Shown: positions 35,258-46,610 of the stretch, in pieces | Layout: every line of letters starts with the position of its first letter | Position numbering within the stretch: position 1 is the stretch's first letter | From: Sclerodactyla briareus | Taxonomy: Eukaryota; Echinodermata; Holothuroidea; Dendrochirotida; Sclerodactylidae | DNA: 64,000 nucleotides | Reading direction: 5' to 3' | Assembly (NCBI GenBank): GCA_026419785.1 | Contig: JAODTK010005110.1 | Location: 310,001-374,000, forward strand | The notes under the pieces: generated by a model | Seen by the model: only the letters and a program-made list of their open reading frames with translations | What the model was told of the DNA's origin: nothing | Database searches by the model: none | Program-made: the position numbers and the translations under genes

Positions 35258-36190
35258 TGCGTTCCTCACGCGGGCGGCGGGCGGGCGGCGGGCGGGCGGG
35301 CGGACGGGCGGGCGGGCGGACGGGCGGGCGTTTTGGAAGACTCGTTTCCATGCACGCGGGCGGGCGGGCGGGCGGGCGTTTTTCTCGAGTCACGCACCTC
35401 TTCTCACTTTTCGCGTGTATATGCGCTATAAAAGAACCGATGTAGCCTACTTATTATTATTATTGTTATTATTGTTATTATTGTTATTATTGTTATTATT
35501 GTTATTATTGTTATTATTGTTATTGCTGTTGTTGTTGTTGTCGTTGTCATTGTCGTTGTTGTTGCTGTTGTTGTTGTTGTCGTCGTTGTTGTCGTTGTCG
35601 TCGTTGTTGTCGTTGTCGTCGTTGTTGTCGTTGTCGTCGTTGTTGTCGTTGTTGTCAAACACGGACGCATACTAGTGTTTAAACCTAAACACCGGTGTTT
35701 ATTTTCTGAAAACCATTGTCCTGAATGTCAACGATTACGGCCCCCCATTAAAACTTCACAATTGACATGTTTTGGAGATTTAATTAGCAAATACTTGACA
35801 TATCATGGTTTAAACATGTCATATGTTCAAATCGGTGTCTGGCCATTGAATTTAGACACAATCTGTATAAAATCTCACACCTAGTGTTGAAACAGTTATG
35901 ATGTTTGTTGGAACATTATCGAACCGCAGAATTTGTCCTCTACTCTCCATTATCCGGCTTCAAGCCGGTAAGATTGAAGGAAAATCCTCGGGAATTGATT
36001 GCGAAATACCACGCGGACTCGCGGAAAAAATCGCTACATGACCGATTCGAGAAAACGCCCGGCCCGCCCGCCCGCTCCGCCCCGCCCGCCCGCCCGCCCG
36101 CGTGCATGGAAACGGCTCCATTGAAAATAACGATGAGCGATTTTAGACGCCGCCCGCCCGCCCGCCCGCCCGCGTGCATGGAAAACGCGG
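35258..36190. mobile_element. Inverted pair of (GGGC)n arms around a trinucleotide array
   Basis: The left arm (35,262-35,392) has two (GGGC)n tracts separated by GTTTCCATGCACGCGGGC, and ends GTTTTTCTCGAGTC. The right arm (36,040-36,185) has the mirror: TTCGAGAAAACGCCCG, two (GCCC)n tracts, and GCGTGCATGGAAAC twice. The arms are in opposite orientation about 0.65 kb apart. Four or more G-runs of three bases lie within a few nucleotides, so G-quadruplexes can form on the + strand on the left and on the - strand on the right. Between them lies the TTG/TCG array. It could be a foldback element or a paired CpG-rich regulatory motif; I see no transposase. Confidence 0.6.
35447..35660 (+). repeat. 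(TTATTATTG / TTG / TCG)n trinucleotide array
   Basis: Graded sequence change along the array. It runs from TTATTATTG words (35447-35520), to TTGTTG with TCG (35520-35580), to TTGTCGTTGTCG words (35580-35655). It is open in most frames (poly-Leu, poly-Asn, poly-Thr), which is compositional. Confidence 0.95.
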
Positions 36191-36349
36191 CTTTAGATTG
36201 GTAGCAAATTTGCCTCTGTCCTAACGATCTCTCGATCTACTCTTGAGATGAGAGTCTAGGGGATGATTCGTCAGGTCGAATTTACGGATCTGGACAGATG
36301 AGCAACCTTTTATAAATGGTATCCTGGATCCCCATTCTCGTTCCAGTGT

Positions 36350-36880
36350 CTGATGACACGTCAAGGTTGTTCACCAACCGGGTAGGTGTGGTACATTCCT
36401 TGATGTTTTGACCTGCCAGTGCTGGCGTCTACAAGTCTAAGTCAACCGCTGTTTTGCTTCAGTGGCCACGCTGACATGAGAGCCAATATAAAATACCGAT
36501 TTGTCTCGCATGTGTAACATTATGGGTGGTTAAACTTTCCCACTATTGAATAACTGTTGACGAAAAGCCGTGCTCGCGCATTGTGTGACTCCTGACGATA
36601 CTGCGTGGGATGTGGGAGTTCGATCATGAGTCGTTCGCATGTCTGCATGTGAGTCTAATTCAGTAATGGCTGAATCTAATGACTCCTAAATTATCCAGAA
36701 CACAACATCAGTGTTTCATACAAAAATAAAGGAACAGCTATGCGGCAATATTATTGCAGTCAACTGATATCACAACAACAACAACATTTAATCCCCGGGC
36801 ATTGTGCCGTGTGCCGATGGGAACCACTGAATTTCTCTTATTGGATATTTTATCGGTAACCTTAATTCCGAACTCGAGTC
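36350..36880 (+). repeat. Dispersed repeat, copy 1 (pair with 45.0 kb)
   Basis: Begins GTCAAGGTTGTTCACCAACC, then GGGTAGGTGTGGTACATTCC, TTGATGTTTTGACCTG, GGGAGTTCGATCATG, TCTAATTCAGTRATGGCTG and an (ACA)n tract. It ends near CTCTTATTGGATATTTTATCG. The same order occurs at 44,998-45,500. A weaker relative is at 18.39-18.48 kb. The GAGTTCGATCA word resembles a pol III B box, but I cannot show a matching A box, so a SINE origin is only a possibility. Confidence 0.85.
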
Positions 36881-37324
36881 CAACCTTACTCTTTGTCATG
36901 CATGGATAGAGTGAGCCCTGTTCAATGTGTCCTTATTGAATGCGCTTAACGTAATGCGCAATGAGAAATTGCGTATTGAACCAGTATATGGCCCGTGTCC
37001 ATGTACGCGTATTGAGGTGCGTGTCAAACGACCGTAATGAAGAATTTCATGCCCTGTAATTAGTCAAGAAAGTACAACTAATTGTCCCTTTAATAGGTGT
37101 GGTGGCTCTCAGATTCCGGGGAGGGCGGGGGGGGGGGGGGATGATGTTGCCTGAATCTAGAAAGGTTGCTGAATGTTACGGAAATCCATGCATTATCCGA
37201 AATGCAGCTACTTTGACTACTTTTATGAATCATCTCGAAAAATATTTGTTCTTGTGAATAATCAAAACTATTTTTGCTATTATTTTACTATATATATTTT
37301 CTCATTTTTGATCGAATACTAGGG

Positions 37325-37700
37325 GATACTTGTACTCCTTAGCGCTTAGACGTTCGGGCTGCCGGTTCCCCTTAGCGAAAACAAGTACTTTGCTGGTACC
37401 CCTTAGCGCTTCGAACGTGTGTATGCCTGTACTGACTGTACGACTTCCTTAGCGCGTAACGCGAGATGCCTGCCCTGACCTCCTCTTGGCCGCACGTGAA
37501 CATCGAATCTTAGTAGAAGGCTTCCGCGAACGTCTTTTATAAAGAACTGTGCCGCCACGCTCCGCTGCGCACTGGCTCTCGGGCGCACGTTGCGCGGGGT
37601 GCGCGCGCCGAGGTCAGCGCTCGGGGCTGCCGGTTACCCTTAGCGAAAACAATAGTACTTGGCTGTTACCCCTTAGCCTTCTTATAAAGCGTATCTTATT
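37325..37700 (+). mobile_element. GC-rich TATG-associated element, diverged copy without TATG
   Basis: It contains the end module (CCCCTTAGCGAAAACAAGTA, then CCCCTTAGCGCTTCGAACG), then TGCCTGTACTGACTGTACGAC. A diverged full unit follows (GCGATGCCTG-like, CGCACGTGAACATCG, TGCCGCCACG), and then a second end module up to about 37,680. This is the junction of two adjacent units like those at 24.5 kb. No TATG array is present, so the association with TATG is not absolute. An L1-like fragment follows directly. Confidence 0.6.
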
Positions 37701-37759
37701 AGAGTTCCCTCTAGGGAAGTTAATAGCAGTCTTCCTGGCTTATTACTGACTATAATGTA

Positions 37760-38250
37760 TGTATATCGGAATAATCCTATCCGGTGTCTTGGTAGCGCTT
37801 TTGATCACAATAGGGACGATGTGTTTCGTTGGAATATATTCTGAAGCTTTCCATTGGCTTAGGACCCACTTCAGTGTGGAGCTCTAGAGATCTGTCACCA
37901 ATGGGGAAACTAATATTATTGGGTAGTCGTTTGCAATCAGTCAGCTTGTTAATGCATTTCATGTTCTCCCTTATCCTCTAGAGATTCACTTTTAAGATGT
38001 TCATGATACTATTTCCGACTTCATTTGGCAAGGTATACTGATAAAGTTAGAAGAAGATATGATGACCGATTGAACAATGCGAGGAGAGCCAAAAATAACT
38101 CATATTGAGAGTTTCGCTCGGGCATTCAGAAAGACCACCTGGATTGAGACTGATTTGTTTCTCACTATTATTCAGCTTATTTGCATGGGAAGCAATGTTA
38201 TCCCAGTGTACATGGATAGTATGATATAAACAGAGCTGTTATAGCGTCGT
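37760..38250 (+). mobile_element. L1-like LINE 3' region, broken
   Basis: Forward reading with frame changes gives RDLSPMGKLILL, then LINALHVLPYPLEIHFKD, TISDFIWQGI (about 38010-38030), and later HIESFARAFRKTTWI (about 38095-38150). The order 'L-x-P-x-G-K-I', 'F-x-W-x-G' and 'F-x-x-A-x-K-x-T-W-I' is that of the region after the reverse transcriptase in L1/Tx1-type elements. It could be from the same family as the fragment at 19.3 kb. Truncated and frameshifted, inactive. Sequence to about 38,730 is AT-rich and may be the rest of the element. Confidence 0.65.
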
Positions 38251-38734
38251 GAACTTTCACATGCAGGTTGGTAATTCTCCCATGCACATCTGGTAATGCT
38301 GATTTACTAGAGTTTGAATAATCCTTTGTCAAAGTTGATAATGAAACAGTTAGTATGAAAAGTCTTTACCAGACTAGGGTACTATGTGTGAAAGAAAACA
38401 CAATGGTACTTCTTTGCCTTACAGTCGCTTTTGGGAGGTTGATAATTTGGCCATTAATTTCCGTTTACTATGCATTCCGCACTTCTTCCGAAATTATTCA
38501 TTATGATTGACAATAGCGAGGATGATAAAAAAAAATTCATTCACTTATTACAAAGGACACGACTAGTTTAGCACTCCATAATTTAAAACATGTTTGTTAT
38601 CCCTCATCGTGCCATGTCAAAGTAGACTACACAGTTTTCTATCTCCTGTGGAACGCCTGAAAAAAGTATAGAAGCCGTAAGCAGTGTTCGGCAAAATTCC
38701 GAATATTATTTTGCAATCCACTACAATGTATATT

Positions 38735-38880
38735 TTACAATTTATGTATATAATATAAATAGGGTGTCAAATTCCTAAACGTATATGTTTAAATTTTGGA
38801 AACATTAGTTCTAAGCGTGTTAACTGCTGAACAAAAAATTATACTATAAACTGACACTTGCATGGACGTTCTCCCTACAT
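38735..38880 (+). repeat. Dispersed repeat, copy 2 (pair with 26.77 kb)
   Basis: Contains ATAGGGTGTCAAATTCCTAA, AACATTAGTTCTAAGCGTG, TTAACTGCTGA and AACTGACACTTG in the same order as copy 1. It lies directly before the (ATC)n satellite. Confidence 0.7.
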
Positions 38881-38897
38881 TAACTTATCTTAACATA

Positions 38898-40235
38898 TAA
38901 CAAATTTACCATCCACCATCATCCCATCATCATTATCAATCCACAATACCATCATCATTATCATCACCATCATCACCATCATCACCATCACATCATCACC
39001 ATCATCCCATCATCATTATCATCCACCATCATCACCATCGTTACCATCGTCCCCATCATCACCATCGTCAACCATCATCACCATCATCAACCATCGTTAC
39101 CATCGTCACCATCATCACCTCATCACCATCGTTACCATCGTCACCATCATCACCATCACATCATCTTCATCACCATCATCATCATCACCATCATCACCAT
39201 CATCAACCATCATCATCATCACCATCACCACCATCATCATTATCATCATTATCATCCCATCATCATTATCATCACATCATCACCATCATCCATCATCATC
39301 ACCATCACCACCATCATCATTATCATCACCATCATCACCATCGTTACCATCGTCAAAACCATTCGTCACCATCGTCACCATCCATCACCATCGTCACCAT
39401 CATCACCATCATCATCATCATCATCACCATCATCACCATCATCACCATCATCATTATCATCACCATCATCACCATCATCACCATCGTCAACCATCATCTC
39501 CATCATCACCATCAATCACCATCATCATCACCATCATCACCATCAATCACCATCATCGTCATCATCATCACCATCATCACCATCAATCATTATCATCACC
39601 ATCATCCCCATCATCACCATCGTTACCATCGTCACCATCATCACCATCGTTACCATCGTCCCCATCACACACCATCATCAACCATCATCACACCATCATC
39701 ACCATCACATCATCTCACCATCATCACCTCGTCACATCATCACCATCATCACACCATCACACCATCATCACCATCATCACAACCATCCATCACCATCATC
39801 ACCATCATCACCATCATCACCATCATAACCATCATCATTATCATCACCACATCACCATCATCATTATCATCATCACCATCGTCCCCATCATCATTATCAT
39901 CACCATCCATCACCATCATCACCATCATCAACATCATCACCATCATCATCACCATCATCACATCATCACCATCGTCACCATCGTCCACCATCGTCCCCAT
40001 CATCGTTATCATCATTATCATCAACCATCATCATTATCATCACCATCATCCCCATCATCACCATCATCACCATCACATCACCATCATCATCACCATCACC
40101 ATCATCATCACCATCATCACCACCATTACCATCGTCTCCATCGTCACATTACTTAGGTCATCATCCCCGCTATCATTATCATCACCATCGTCTACATCGT
40201 CTCCATCGTCACTATCGTCTATCGTCTTTTTTTTC
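38898..40235 (+). repeat. (ATC)n satellite, block 1
   Basis: CATCATCACCATC words with CATCGTCACC, CATTATCATCACC and CATCGTTACCATCG variants over about 1.3 kb. Many single-base slips. The right end (ATCACCATCGTCTACATCG, CTCCATCGTCACTATCG, TCTATCGTC, T-run) is the same as that of block 2, so block plus adjoining SINE were duplicated together. Confidence 0.95.
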
Positions 40236-40470
40236 TTTTCTTATGATATACTTGCCGAGCAGAGGATCGATCCTATTCGAGGCCAGCACGGGTGCAGACC
40301 TGGATACTGCAACTATTGTCAGCTGCGAATCCTTCACCGGTACACGGAATAAGGTAGTGCCTCTTTGGCGTTACCTTAACTGTGTGGTGGGGTAATCACA
40401 CGCAGACGGCAACTCGCAATTGGCTACGGGCTACCCTCTTTTGTTCCTGATCCAATCCCTTGTACTGACC
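40236..40470 (-). mobile_element. tRNA-derived SINE, copy 1, 5'-truncated
   Basis: On the minus strand this copy runs from CAATCCCTTGTACTGACC (complement, 40,470) to an A-rich tail ending near 40,236. It shares CTTGCCGAGCAGAGGATCGA, TGCAGACCTGGATACTGCA, GTACACGGAATAAGG and TCACACGCAGACGGCAACTC (given on the + strand) with the copy at 41.1 kb. The tRNA-like head is absent; (ATC)n replaces it. Confidence 0.8.
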
Positions 40471-41065
40471 AACCATCATCATCATCATCATCATCATCTC
40501 CATCATCATCATCACCATCATCATCACCATCATCAACATCATCACCATCATCACAATCATCACCATCATCATTATCATCAACCATCATCACCATCATTAT
40601 CATCACCATCGTTACCATCGTCACCATCATCACCACATCACCATCATCACCATCATCACATCATCACCATCATCACCATCAATCACCATCATCATTATCA
40701 TCATCATCATCACCATCACACCATCATCACCATCATCACCATCGTCACCATCATCACCATCATTATCATCACCATCGTTACCATCGTCACCATCATCACC
40801 ATCATCACCATCATCATTATCATCACCATCATCATTATCATCATCATCAATCACCATCATCACCATCGTCACCATCATCACCATCGTCACCATCGTCCAC
40901 CATCGTCCCCATCATCATTATCATCAACCATCATCATCATCACCATCGTCACCATCATCACCACCATTACCATCGTCTCCATCGTCACCATCGTCACCAT
41001 CGTCCCCATCATCATTATCATCACCATCGTCTACATCGTCTCCATCGTCACTATCGTCTATCGTC
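40471..41065 (+). repeat. (ATC)n satellite, block 2
   Basis: Same word set as block 1. It separates two SINE copies in the same orientation. The terminal 70 bases before each SINE tail are nearly the same in both blocks. Confidence 0.95.
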
Positions 41066-41425
41066 TTTTTTTTCTTTTCTTATGTATACTTGCCGAGCAG
41101 AGGATCGATCCTATTCGAGGCCCAGCAAGGGTGCAGACCTGGATACTGCACCTAATTGTCAGCTGCGAATTCTCCACCAGGTACACGGAATAAAGCAATG
41201 CCTCTTTGGTGGTCCTTAAACTGTGGGGTAGGGGTGATCACACGCAGACGGCAACTCGCCTACCCCTACCCTCGTTTGTCCCTGCTCCAATCCCTTGTGC
41301 TGAGCGCCCAGCGAGAAGGCAACAGGTTCCATTTTTAAGTCTTTGGTTATGACCGACCGGGATATGGAACCCCGGGTGAAGGCCGACGCTCTACCACTTT
41401 GCCATCAACTCGGTTACATCGTCAC
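41066..41425 (-). mobile_element. tRNA-derived SINE, copy 2, near full length
   Basis: On the minus strand the head (41,420 to 41,345) has a pol III A-box-like word GGCAAAGTGGTAGAGCG and a B-box-like GGGGTTCCATATCCC, as in tRNA-derived SINEs. A body of about 260 bp and an A-rich tail (to 41,066) follow. The + strand shows CTCTACCACTTTGCCATC at 41,390-41,407. No protein is encoded. Family name unknown. Its tail leads straight into the (GAT)n satellite, a usual way for A-rich tails to seed simple repeats. Confidence 0.8.
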
Positions 41426-41494
41426 TATCGTCACTCACATTACTCAGGTCATCATCACCACTATCACTATCATCATCACCATCGTCACCATACT
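41426..41494 (+). repeat. (ATC)n-like remnant
   Basis: CATCGTCACTATCG and ATCACCACTATCACTATC words between the SINE and the duplicated flank. They link the two kinds of array (ATC and ATCACCACT). Confidence 0.85.
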
Positions 41495-42245
41495 CATCTC
41501 TACCGGCGGAGTTATCTACACTTCTGCGTCCTAACTTGATCAGGCGAGACAGGACGGTATCTGTTGAGAGGCCATGTGAGTTTCTAGTCATTAGTCACCA
41601 ACCAGAAATATATCTAGTGAAGCCCTGAAAGTGTCTTTCTGTGGTTAGCAACAGCAGCTTAGAATTTTTGTTCTGTCGATCCCCACAATTTCCTCAGTAT
41701 TCTATCCCATAGCATACAATCTTATTCAATTTCGTGTCATCAAAATGAACAATAGATTTATGGGCTGGATCATAACTGTGGTATTCTGCAGATCCTTCAA
41801 GCATCAGTGCTGATGTGGCTGAAGTTTTAGGACAAGGTACACTTCATCCAGGTGACATTTTCCTTCCGAATCTGTCAACAAAGGTCAATCAGGGGTTGTG
41901 AACTGTTCATTTCCAAATTACATGAAGCTACGAAAAAGGGTAGTCGACATTTGCTTCCCAATGTCCATGATTCTCGTCAGATACGACCGCCCCGAAGTTT
42001 TAGGACAGAGTACAGTCATTTTGGTCAAAAGGAGTGGCGGGGTTAGGAAATTTAGAAGCCGAATCAAATTGGGTTCATGTGCTATCATTGTTTGCCAATA
42101 TCAAAACTTTTACAATTTACAAAAGTAAGGAAAAATTATAAACAACGAAGAATCTCGAGAATTGACCATTTTATCGGACTTTCTTTTTTGAAAATTGCGG
42201 AACTGATATGCCACAATTTTACCTAAAAAACAATAACTGTATTAT
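41495..42245 (+). repeat. Duplicated flank, copy 2 (uninterrupted)
   Basis: Matches 31,750-32,028 and then 33,805-34,265 without the 1.77-kb middle. Shared words include ACTTGATCAGGCGAGACAGG, CAAAATGAACAATAGAT, CTTCAAGCATCAGTG and AAAATTGCGGAA. Differences are spread evenly, so the duplication is not recent. Confidence 0.88.
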
Positions 42246-42249
42246 CTAA

Positions 42250-43180
42250 CTGGAGAGATCTTTTGACTTATCTCGACTCACGCTGATACACCGGGACTGC
42301 TTTGCTGTGATCTCATCTCTCAAATAGTACACTCCTTTTGGTGTACACTGAAATTGGTGTATTCGGTGGAAAATACATAACCTCCAATGTAGTAACTTTC
42401 AATGGCATTTCCCATAATGAGTTCCGAATGGCGAATTGGAATCTGGTTGTTCGAATATGGACGGTTTCCACGGCAAACGATTATAATGTTTTTATGCCTT
42501 TGTATGTCTTATAGAATTGCGTATATGTAGCCAAAATCAAAAAAGTATTAAGCAACCACGAATGTTGCGCAACTATTGATAATCCATCCCCATGATAAGA
42601 CATACGCTCAACATGAGAATCGTCTATTGATTGGTCCAATTTGGTTTTACCCAACTTTTGAAGTTGATGAAACTTGTCCAACCTTTCAATTATTTGCCCA
42701 ACCTATTTTAAAGATGGATTGTCGTCTGCTAGCGTCCAGCGAACAAGCGACGGCGAATTTTGCATGACGTCACGGCAAAGTATCGTAATGTGCAGCACAG
42801 CTCGGTATATCAGAATCACATACTTTCAATATTATTATATCAATTTATTTGGGCGGAAAAAATAGCGCGAAATATACCATTTGGTTTCAATTTATCTAAA
42901 TTGCTGGGTGTAGTATATTGTTTACAAGATTTATTTTAATTGACGACAATCATCTTTAATAGTGTATTAGAAGTGCCTCGCCATCGCGATTACTTGGAAA
43001 ATTACCAACCAAATGTTACTTTGGAAATAGGCTCCCTTTCTTGCTAAATACCACCATATCCCACTTTCCAGATATTTCATTACTCCAAGTATGCCAGCCA
43101 CTGTCCCTCTCTGAATCGAAGATTCCAGCTATGGGTCATGAGGAGGAATTCGTTACAAGAGATCAGTAATGATTCGTGTT
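42250..43180. other. No gene recognised
   Basis: AT-rich sequence with short ORFs on both strands. No repeat matched elsewhere. Confidence 0.5.
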
Positions 43181-43181
43181 C

Positions 43182-43362
43182 ATAGGTAAATACAGCTATG
43201 ATTGGCTAATTATTGGTGTTCCCTGGGAAATACAGCTAAGTTTGGCTGATGATTAGTCTTTCCTGGTTAATACAGCTATGATTGGCTAATGACTGGTCTT
43301 CCCTGGTGTATACAGCTATGATTAGCTAATGACTGGTCCATCCTGATTACTAGTATGATTGG
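43182..43362 (+). repeat. 40-bp tandem repeat, about 4.5 units
   Basis: TACAGCTATGATTGGCTAAT-type boxes start at 43191, 43231, 43271 and 43311, with a degenerate one at 43351, so the period is exactly 40 each time. The remaining half is TRTTGGTSTTCCCTGG-like. Units differ by substitutions but not by length. This contrasts with the indel-rich 258-bp array. Confidence 0.9.
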
Positions 43363-43369
43363 TGTAACT

Positions 43370-44270
43370 TCATGAGTCGTGCTCTTTGCATGGGGGAACT
43401 AATAATATGTATTTGTCGATACTCACCGATTGACATTGACAAAACGACAGGATAAATGGTGACTACACCAATGGGAAACACTGGCACTCCATGGAATATG
43501 GTATAGGGTATAAGCGGTGCTCTGCCGTTATGTAAATGACATGTAAACTATTCGTTCTTTGACCAAACCCATGATACATGTTTTACCACTTAAATTCATA
43601 ATCATTAAGGAGCAATATGGGCTACTATGTGACAAATTACACATCACAAAATGCTTCTGCTCTTACAGATTTGGTTGAGTTCCCATACTTACTGGTTGGA
43701 CTGGACGTTCGTTCCTAAGTAGATTCGAGACAGCCTTCGATTAATCTCTACTTCTACCGTTATATTGTTCACTGAATCAGGATCGCTACTCAATACTAAA
43801 TCCAAGTTACTGAATAAAAAAGACCTAAAGCGTAAGACAGATTTTCACGTAACATCGAATCAATGGAATCACCACTGATATTCTCCTCAAACTCATTCAA
43901 GGCATACCTGGCATACAAGACCATAACCCGGGATAGAACAACACCCAGGATGACCCGAGATATGAAATGATATGGACGGGTGTTGAGATGCCCTAGATTA
44001 GCCAGACTTCGTGATCCCAACTACGTTAGAATTGCGCTCCTTATAAACCAAACTCTCGACCTACTCTAACTTGTTTCCGATACAATGAACATGAGAGGGT
44101 AACTTACTGAGCGCAATTCAACTATCTCTACATAAACGTTCCGCTGAGTCCAACATTGCGCGAAGGACTGTTTCGATCCCCGTCGGTTGTCACACCTCAG
44201 ACCCTCACAGGAACCCCTTCCCCCACCCCCCGCCCTGCTTCTAGTGTGACGCTCACTCACTCACTTATCA
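43370..44270. other. No gene recognised
   Basis: Mixed sequence. The minus-strand ORF at 43796-44020 (74 codons) has no known domain. C-rich text at 44,215-44,235 precedes the LINE fragment. Confidence 0.4.
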
Positions 44271-44274
44271 CCCA

Positions 44275-44570
44275 CTCAATCACTCATGACAGCACATGCC
44301 TGGAAGGCACTGGCCGAATTCACCCGCCGCTTCAGTCGCCTGGTCTTCCCCGGGCAATCGAGTGGGTACGGGCCTGACCCATTCACCCAACTCCCTGAGA
44401 TACCCCGGAGCTGCGCTAACCTGAGCTTGCGGGTCGTCCTGGCGGTCGGCCCCAACCCACCGGATCCTGTTCACACAGGACACGTTGGGCAGGATCATCC
44501 GAGAGGCGCGCCATATACCCAAGGAAGCGCAGTTGACGATCGCGAATCAGCAGCAAAGTTGGTATTCACC
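44275..44570 (-). mobile_element. LINE carboxyl-terminal fragment (RTE/CR1-type tail), broken
   Basis: On the minus strand, with two frame changes, it reads LRFLGYMARLSDDPAQ (about 44,545-44,500). It then reads VLCEQDPVGWGRPPGRP and YLRELG, and ends near GRPGDWRRRVNSAS (about 44,340-44,310). The order 'LRFLGHxxRM', 'GxRxRGRPxxxW', 'L-x-E-L-G' and 'WRRRVN' is a tail common in non-LTR retrotransposons of invertebrates. GC-rich relative to its surroundings. The plus-strand ORF at 44286-44600 is its shadow. Confidence 0.7.
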
Positions 44571-44997
44571 CATTCACCGCAATTCATGCTAACTAGGTAG
44601 CCTATTGATGCCCTACAATATTTCGACAGCTAATGATACTCCATTAATATCACCGTTCATAATGTAACCAACCATGTTAGCATAGGCTATATGACGGGCA
44701 TATATGGATTTAAAATGTATTTCGATGAACGACCTACTTACTATACTGCCCGCATCGTACCGATTTAGCAGTATAGTAGCGTCATCATGAGTCGATCAGT
44801 ACCTTGAGTCGATCAGTGTGTATAAAGTAGATAGCAGCGGTGCGGGCAGGCGCGTATTTAATTAAATGTCAACATAATGTTTCAGAATCAAAATACGCCT
44901 CTTGGTTAGTTCTCTCTAATATGCCATGTGGATTCAATTCGTCATTGTAAATATTCAATCATATGAATATGTAATGTAAATATGTGCAATATTCGTC

Positions 44998-45500
44998 TCC
45001 GTCTGTTAACAGGTCAAGGTTGTTCATCAACCGGGTAGGTGTGGTACATTCCTTGATGTTTTGACCTGCTGGTGCTGGCGTCTTGCTTCAGTGGTCACGC
45101 CGACATGAAAGCTAAAATAAAATACCGAATAGCTCTTTGCAAGAATTGTGTACTTTATGTGTTGTTCAAACCTTTCCACCATTGAATAACTGTCGACGAA
45201 CTTCCGTGCGAAGGCGTCGTGACACCGATATTGCGTGGGTTCTGGGAGTTCGATCATGCGTCGTCGCATTTAAGTCTAATTCAGTGATGGCTGCGGCTAG
45301 AATCTAATGGCTCCCAAATTATACCAGAACACAACATCAATGTCTCATACATCAACACACCTATAGTTGCCAAAATTTAGTGTCAGTTAAACAACAACAA
45401 CAACAACAACAACTTCATCCACGGACCTTGCGCGGCTGCGAACCCCTAATTTCTCTCATTGGATACTTTATCGCTAACACTAATAATACCCAACTCAACC
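44998..45500 (+). repeat. Dispersed repeat, copy 2 (pair with 36.35 kb)
   Basis: GTCAAGGTTGTTCATCAACC, GGGTAGGTGTGGTACATTCC, TTGATGTTTTGACCTG and GGGAGTTCGATCATG, then an (ACA)n tract at 45,389-45,412 and TTGGATACTTTATCGCTAAC. Same orientation as copy 1, about 8.65 kb apart. Confidence 0.85.
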
Positions 45501-45835
45501 TTAATCTTTTATGGGAGAAGGTTAAAAACACTTCTCCCATAGAACAGGGTGTATTGACAAGGAACAAAGTTATTTCTATACAATATGATTAGTCAATTAG
45601 GAAACATCCTTCGGGGTGCGTTTCCCTCGAAGGGAGGGGGGGGGGGTGGACTATCCCCAGGTTTGACTTAGGGGATAAATACGAGAGTGCCGATGAGACC
45701 GATGATAACGTCATCGTGGAGGTTTGAAACCTCGAGCTTCGATTCTTGGTTTGAAACCCCGGGCTTCGATTTTTTGTTGTTCAGTAAACTTGCTCCTAAA
45801 TCAGGTCAGTGACATCATAATAACGAATCCTCTAA

Positions 45836-46610
45836 TTATATCCCCACTTCGGGATATTATGGTTTTGGCTTCGCCGTCTCCGCGCCGCCGCCGCCGCCGC
45901 GTCCGCGTCCGCCGCCGCGTTTCTTGTTAGCGCAATAACTCTCCAACACGTGTTTGAGCCGAAACTTGGCACACATTTCCGCCGTAGTGAATCTCGGATG
46001 AGTTCGAAAGTTGGCGTCGCCACATTAACGGGGTCCGCTAATTTGCATAATTTCCACGATTGGAAGATTTCCCGTTACGCAATAACTCTTTAATGGTTTA
46101 TCCGATTGATCCGAAACTTGGTACACTTGTCCGCCCTAGTGAAATCTCGGATGAGTTCGAAAGTTGGCGTCGCCACATTAACGGGGTCCGCTAATTTGCA
46201 TAATTTTCGCGAAATTTCCAAGTTAGTCGGATTTGAACGAAACTTGGTGGGTAGGGACTATAGTTGATCCCGAAAAATGTGGAAGGGGTCATTTCAAGGT
46301 CATCAAAGGTCAAATTTGTGAAATTTATCCGATTTCCCAAAATTTGGTCAGATTTGAACGAAACTTGGTGGATGGGGGCGACATTTGTTCCTCACAAAGT
46401 TAGAAGTCATTTCAAAGCCCTCATGTGTCAAATTCGCAAATCATGTGCCTACAAACACCCATGGATTACAACAAAACTTGGTGGTGTGTGTATAGTTGTC
46501 TGGTTCTGTGACCCAAAATGGGGGGTTTTATGGGGTTTAGGGATACTTCTTCCCAATGATTGCTCAAAGTGGGGATTACCGTTGGCGGTTTACCCGCCTC
46601 ACATGTCTAG
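45836..46610 (+). mobile_element. Putative non-autonomous Helitron-like element (0.77 kb)
   Basis: Left: a hairpin with arms ATATCCC (45838-45844) and GGGATAT (45851-45857). A CCG-rich tract follows (45,880-45,925), then the shared head, present in two tandem versions (about 45,930-46,050 and 46,070-46,205). Each head has GCGCAATAACTCT or GCAATAACTCT, GAAACTTGG, CTCGGATGAGTTCGAAAGTT and GTCCGCTAATTTGCATAAT. Right: hairpin GGCGG (46584-46588) with CCGCC (46594-46598), 8 bases, CTAG at 46607-46610, then T. This is the classic Helitron 3' end. No protein is encoded. Relatives: 10.66-13.74 and 14.1-15.08 kb. Confidence 0.6.

Noticed and set aside
43182..43362. Regular spacing suggestive of a CRISPR array
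   Set aside because: The whole 40-bp unit is repeated with no unique spacers. It sits in animal-type DNA with no cas genes.
44286..44600. 104-codon + ORF
   Set aside because: It lies opposite the recognisable LINE carboxyl-terminal words on the minus strand.
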